Source of the DNA: Actinomycetota bacterium
GTDB taxonomy: Bacteria; Actinomycetota; Geothermincolia; Geothermincolales; RBG-13-55-18
DNA length: 64,000 nucleotides
Direction: 5' to 3'
Assembly: GCA_030019255.1 (NCBI GenBank)
Contig: JASEFK010000001.1
Span: 106,720 to 170,719 of the forward strand
A program made the translations under genes and the position numbers. This document shows positions 60,617-64,000 of this stretch, piece after piece (position 1 is the first letter of the stretch; every line of letters begins with the position of its first letter). Below the pieces are notes generated by a model. That model was not told the origin of the DNA and did not search any database. It worked only from the letters and a program-made list of their open reading frames with translations.

Positions 60617-60991
60617 TTGGTATCGGACCGCATCGAGAAGATGAACTCCGTGCTCCGGCAGTTGAGGTCCAACCTGCCGGAGATAGAGGCGGCGGTGCTC
60701 ATAAGCTCCGATGCCATGGCCCTGGCCTCGGACATGTCCGACGAGGCGGACGAGGAGATGATCGGCGCCCTTTCCGCCTCTGTCCTATGCATGGGCGAGA
60801 GGGCCGCCCGGGACCTGAAGCGCGGCTCCCTGGAGCAGGTTTACGTAAAGGGGGACCAGGGTTACCTGCTTCTGGTGCACTGCGGTCCCGATGCCCTGCT
60901 GTCCCTGCTGGTGAGGCCGGAGGCCAAGCTGGGAGTGGTCTTCATGGAGGCTAAGCGCACGGCGGAGGAACTCTCCGCCCTGTTCCAGTGA
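60617..60991 (+). CDS. Roadblock/LC7-domain protein 2
   Basis: Roadblock/LC7 protein of 124 aa, with a leading helix (RIEKMNSVLRQLRSNL) and the fold core EIEAAVLISSDAMALASDM, GALSASVLCMGERAARDLKRG, and LLLVHCGPDALLSLLVRPEAKLG. It is clearly a paralogue of the protein at 61050 (same ERAA/ERTS helix and LLVxxGxDAxLxxLVR strand order). Start TTG 60617 follows GGGAGGTTGAC. It may form homo- or heterodimers with its neighbours; the partner is unknown. Confidence 0.87.
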   Translation: MVSDRIEKMNSVLRQLRSNLPEIEAAVLISSDAMALASDMSDEADEEMIGALSASVLCMGERAARDLKRGSLEQVYVKGDQGYLLLVHCGPDALLSLLVRPEAKLGVVFMEAKRTAEELSALFQ

Positions 60992-61049
60992 AGCCGGGGC
61001 CCGAAAAATTCAAGGCAGGAGATCGTAGTCACTTCGGGAGGTCGGATAC

Positions 61050-61448
61050 TTGGCAGAATCAAGGGAGGCAAAGCTGCGCAGCGCGCTGAGCGAGCTGGTT
61101 TCCAAGTCCGCGGAGGTGGACGCGGCTGCAGTGGTGAGCATGGACGGTCTGGTCATGGCTTCGGTGCTTCCCAATACCCTGGAGGAGGACCGCTTGGGCG
61201 CCATGTCCGCCGCATTGCTCAGCCTGGGGGAGAGGACCTCGGAGGAGTTGGGGCGGGGCGAGCTGGCCCAGGTTTTCGTGGAGGGCAAGGAGGGATACGT
61301 CTTCCTGATGGCCGCGGGAGAGGACGCGGTGTTGACAGCCCTGGTGCGCAAGGGGAGCAAGCTGGGCTTGGTGCTCTACGACGTCAAGGGGGCGGCGAAA
61401 AAGATCGCCGAGATAATCAAGTCCGAGTTCCGCATCGAATACGAATAA
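61050..61448 (+). CDS. Roadblock/LC7-domain protein 3
   Basis: Third roadblock/LC7 protein (132 aa), closest to the second: VDAAAVVSMDGLVMASVLP, LGAMSAALLSLGERTSEELGRG, YVFLMAAGEDAVLTALVRKGSKLGL, and a longer charged C-terminus. Start TTG 61050 follows GGGAGGTCGGAT. Three adjacent roadblock genes, all with TTG starts and GGGAGGT/AGGAGGT sites, suggest tandem duplication and matched low translation. Confidence 0.87.
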   Translation: MAESREAKLRSALSELVSKSAEVDAAAVVSMDGLVMASVLPNTLEEDRLGAMSAALLSLGERTSEELGRGELAQVFVEGKEGYVFLMAAGEDAVLTALVRKGSKLGLVLYDVKGAAKKIAEIIKSEFRIEYE

Positions 61449-61541
61449 TACGAATAAATGGGCGGGCGAAGCCCGCAGGGGGCGGCCGAGGGGAGCAAGC
61501 AGAAAAGGGGCATCGGTTATATATTGTTATTTATGGAGGGA

Positions 61542-61563
61542 GTTTCCCTTCCTGGTGGGAAAC
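61542..61563 (+). promoter_or_regulatory. Small hairpin upstream of the DUF4388 gene
   Basis: GTTTCCC (61542-61548) and GGGAAAC (61557-61563) form a perfect 7-bp stem with an 8-base loop, just after an AT-rich stretch (61515-61534). No T-run follows. It may be regulatory in the ~290-base gap, which holds no gene. Confidence 0.35.
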
Positions 61564-61741
61564 ACGTCCCCTTGGTTCCTGGACAATCCGAAAGAGGAAG
61601 CGAACCGGAGGTGGGTTGGCGGCAAGGGGAGTTATCAAAAGGGCAACGTTGTACGAATAAATATAAATGGATGATCACTTGGAAAGTTCGGAAACGGTAT
61701 CGCCGGAGGATCAGGGATAATCCGGCGAGAGGAGTTGAGCC

Positions 61742-64000
61742 ATGGCTCTAAAAGGAAGTTTAAAGGATTTCAGCCTTCCTGACCTGTTTCAGCTCCTGAA
61801 TTTTGGAAAGAAGAACGGTACCCTCAACCTCATCCGAGGGCAGGCCAGGGGTTACATATGCTTCCGTAACGGCGAGGTCTTCTTCGCCACCACCAACTGG
61901 AAAAGGCAGTCCCTGGGCATGAAACTGCTGGGGGCGGGGATCATCACCCGAGCCCAGCTGGAGGAGGCCCTGGAGCTGCAGAAGACCACCGCCAGGGGGC
62001 AGCGGTTGGGCCAGCTCCTAATAAGGCTGGGCTACATCACCAAGGAGCAGCTGGAAGTCTTCGTGGAGGAGCAGATCCAGGACGCCGTCTTCGAGATGCT
62101 CCGCTGGACGGATGGCGAGTTCGAGTTCCAGCCGGGCGTGGTCTTTCCCGAGGAGGACATAGGGCTCTCCATCAGCACCGAGGAGCTGATCATGGAGGGC
62201 TCGCGTCGGCTGGACGAGTGGAACCGCATCGAGAAGAAGATCCCCAACCTCGACGCGGTCTTCAAGATGACCTCCATGCAGGGCAGGGAAGCCGCCCAGA
62301 TAAGCCTCACTCCCGAGGAGTGGATGGTCCTGACCCACGTGGACGGCGAGAAGACGGTGCGCCAGATAGTGGAACTGACCGGCATGAGCACCCTGCACAC
62401 GTGCAAGATCCTCTACGGGCTAATCAGCTCCGGGCTGCTGGAAAACGTCACCCCGGATCGCGAAGAGAAGGAGGCCGAAAGCCGCCTGGAGAGGCTGGCT
62501 CGAGAGCTGGAGGCGGCAGGGGGCGAGGAGAGGGTCATGGAGGTACCACCCCTGGAGGAGCTTCCCGAGCTGGAGGAGATCTCCGCTCCCGAGGAAGCTG
62601 TCTCCGGGACGGAGAAGGAAGGGGCCCTTCCCGCCGGGGTTGCTGTGACCGATTCACTCGCCTCCACGCCAGTGCCTGAGAGGGAGGAGGTCCTCGAGGG
62701 CCGACCGGTCACGGGTGTCGAGGAGACGGTAGGCACGGTCATGGACCGTTCGGCCGCGGAGGAGGCCCCGGAGAAGGCGGTTCCCGAACCGGAGGCGGTC
62801 GTCCTGGAGGAAGCCGTTGAAGAGCCCGCGCTTCCACCCGAAATTTCCGTGGTGATGGAGTCGGGAGCCGCGATGGAGGTTGGCACGGAGCCCGAGGAGT
62901 CCCCAGAGGAGGCAGTCCCCGGGGGACCTCCGAAAGCGGTGGAGATCGAGCCCCTGGAGATAGAGATCGGCGGGGATTCCGAGGGAGAGATACTCATCGA
63001 GGAGGAAATCGCCGGGGTATCCACCGAAGCGGTTCCCGGACCTGAAACCGCGGACGTAGGTGCCCAACAGGGCTCCCTGCGCCTCCTGGAGGAGGAAAGG
63101 AAAAGGGAGGAGCAGGTCATCCAGCAGATGAAGAAAGCCGCCCTGGAGGAGAGCGAGGAGGCGGAAAAGGCGCTTCAGATCGAGAGCAAGGAAGCGGAGC
63201 TTGAGGAGCTGAAGCGGAAGATAAGCGCCCTGCTGCCGGAAGGGGTGGGCCTGGAGGAACCGGGGGAGAGGCCTTTCCCTCCGCTGGAGAGGCCTTCGCC
63301 TACACTGGAACGCATGACCCGTGAGAGCGCCGAGGCGCGGGCGGCCAAGAGAGCCTACCTGGAGAAAAAGTACGGGAAGATAGCCAGGTTGGCCAGGGAG
63401 GAGGAGATACCGGAGCTGGAACCCGAGGAGATTCCCGAGGAATGGAAGAGCCACCTCAGGAAGACCTCCGGGGAAAGGACAGAGGAACCGTTCACCATAA
63501 GGGGTCCGGTAACCCCCGCGCTGGATCCCTCCAGGATACTGGGAAGCACGTTCCGTACCCGATCAAAACCCGCCGAGGAAGAAGTGGAGGACGCTCGCGG
63601 GACCGGTGTCGGAGAGGAAGCGTCTGCCGCCGTGACTTCCGCGCCTTCCGAGGAAGTCTCCCTCCGCGCGATGAGCGAACGGAGCCTGGATGAGATCCTG
63701 GCCGGTCTGGGCGGCCCGAAAGGAGAGAAGAGCGCTTCGACGGTGAGGATACCCCTCGAGGAGCTGGAGAGAAGAACGGGATATGCTCCCGAGGAGGAGG
63801 CCACTCCTTCCGGGGCGGGAGCCGAGGTCCTGGAGAGGGTCATGCTCGAGGACCTCCCCGCGGAGGAGGCGGTGAACGCGGAGGCCGTCGCCGAGACCCC
63901 CCGTGCGGGCCTGGGGATGGAGGCCCGGCCGGAGGAGAGGGAGGCCGGGGCGGGAGCCGAGGTCCTGGAGAGGGTCATGCTCGAGGACCTCCCCGCGGAG
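61742..64000 (+). CDS. DUF4388 (PATAN) and MshEN-like domain protein with long acidic repeat region (3' truncated)
   Basis: The frame is open for 753 codons to the window edge. Residues 1-~90 form a DUF4388/PATAN domain ([24 protein letters not shown] shown in part, then [12 protein letters not shown]), known from cyanobacterial and deltaproteobacterial signalling proteins. Residues ~60-120 look like a GspE/MshE N-terminal element ([34 protein letters not shown]), followed by a winged-helix-like region ([21 protein letters not shown]). From ~250 it is low-complexity Glu/Pro/Val, with a coiled-coil-like stretch at ~445-505 and an 18-residue repeat at the end. ATG 61742 follows GAGAGGAG. It is probably a signalling scaffold linked to the roadblock genes or to type IV pili; function is inferred from the domains. 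Confidence 0.82.
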   Translation, partial: MALKGSLKDFSLPDLFQLLNFGKKNGTLNLIRGQARGYICFRNGEVFFATTNWKRQSLGMKLLGAGIITRAQLEEALELQKTTARGQRLGQLLIRLGYITKEQLEVFVEEQIQDAVFEMLRWTDGEFEFQPGVVFPEEDIGLSISTEELIMEGSRRLDEWNRIEKKIPNLDAVFKMTSMQGREAAQISLTPEEWMVLTHVDGEKTVRQIVELTGMSTLHTCKILYGLISSGLLENVTPDREEKEAESRLERLARELEAAGGEERVMEVPPLEELPELEEISAPEEAVSGTEKEGALPAGVAVTDSLASTPVPEREEVLEGRPVTGVEETVGTVMDRSAAEEAPEKAVPEPEAVVLEEAVEEPALPPEISVVMESGAAMEVGTEPEESPEEAVPGGPPKAVEIEPLEIEIGGDSEGEILIEEEIAGVSTEAVPGPETADVGAQQGSLRLLEEERKREEQVIQQMKKAALEESEEAEKALQIESKEAELEELKRKISALLPEGVGLEEPGERPFPPLERPSPTLERMTRESAEARAAKRAYLEKKYGKIARLAREEEIPELEPEEIPEEWKSHLRKTSGERTEEPFTIRGPVTPALDPSRILGSTFRTRSKPAEEEVEDARGTGVGEEASAAVTSAPSEEVSLRAMSERSLDEILAGLGGPKGEKSASTVRIPLEELERRTGYAPEEEATPSGAGAEVLERVMLEDLPAEEAVNAEAVAETPRAGLGMEARPEEREAGAGAEVLERVMLEDLPAE
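63812..64000 (+). repeat. Perfect 54-bp in-frame direct repeat
   Basis: 63812-63865 and 63947-64000 are identical, encode [18 protein letters not shown], and are offset 135 bases (45 codons). The second copy reaches the window edge, so more copies may follow. Confidence 0.9.

Overview
The window is GC-rich, gene-dense bacterial chromosome, mostly on the + strand, and looks like a deep-branching high-GC Gram-positive (Actinobacteriota) lineage. The support is gene order plus gene content: comM-dprA-xerC-whiG-like sigma-rpsB-tsf-pyrH-frr-cdsA-dxr-rseP-ispG-proS is an actinobacterial-style order. A pgsA/acyltransferase/pimA-like set resembles the mycobacterial phosphatidylinositol mannoside locus, and DUF948-alaS-ruvX-mltG is also typical. 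A Geothermincolia-like organism is a guess from the hydrogenase-like and roadblock genes, not something the sequence proves. No rRNA, tRNA or CRISPR array was recognised.

Layout. 1-14625: DNA uptake/recombination genes (comM 5'-truncated, dprA, xerC), a WhiG/FliA-type sigma factor, rpsB-tsf, pyrH-frr, cdsA, a decayed SDR gene, then dxr-rseP-ispG-proS. 14677-19971: a cupin, then a probable phosphatidylinositol/PIM cluster (CDP-alcohol phosphotransferase, LpxL/PatA-like acyltransferase, PimA-like mannosyltransferase, inositol-phosphatase-like protein) and a LysE exporter. 19973-20116: a fragment of an IS256-family transposase. 20357-22228: lemA-htpX. 22454-27594 (minus strand): an accessory block with an MNT/HEPN toxin-antitoxin-like pair, a small membrane protein and a SWIM-SNF2 helicase. 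28409-37368: pdxST, yebC, ruvCAB, the queuosine genes queH-queA-tgt, and yajC. 37634-50836: secDF, relA/spoT, dtd, an MBL hydrolase, hisS, aspS, ispH and rarA. 51140-56488: iscU-like, DUF948, alaS, ruvX, mltG.

56701-64000 is the most unusual part. A V4R-like small protein, an MvhG-type [NiFe]-hydrogenase small subunit, a hydrogenase large-subunit homologue and a two-cluster ferredoxin are followed by three roadblock/LC7 proteins and a DUF4388 (PATAN) protein that runs off the window. The large subunit has Asp in place of one of the four Ni-ligating cysteines and ends exactly at the mature C-terminus. The small subunit keeps all its cluster cysteines. This suggests an electron-transfer or redox/ligand-sensing complex derived from a hydrogenase rather than an ordinary hydrogenase, possibly linked to the roadblock/PATAN signalling genes next to it.

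How the genes work together: most of the window is core information processing (translation, tRNA charging and modification, Holliday-junction repair, Sec export), isoprenoid and phospholipid synthesis (dxr, ispG, ispH, cdsA, pgsA) and stringent response. Many genes overlap by ATGA or sit behind strong GGAGG ribosome sites, and TTG starts are frequent. Intergenic gaps hold several degenerate duplications and decayed gene fragments.
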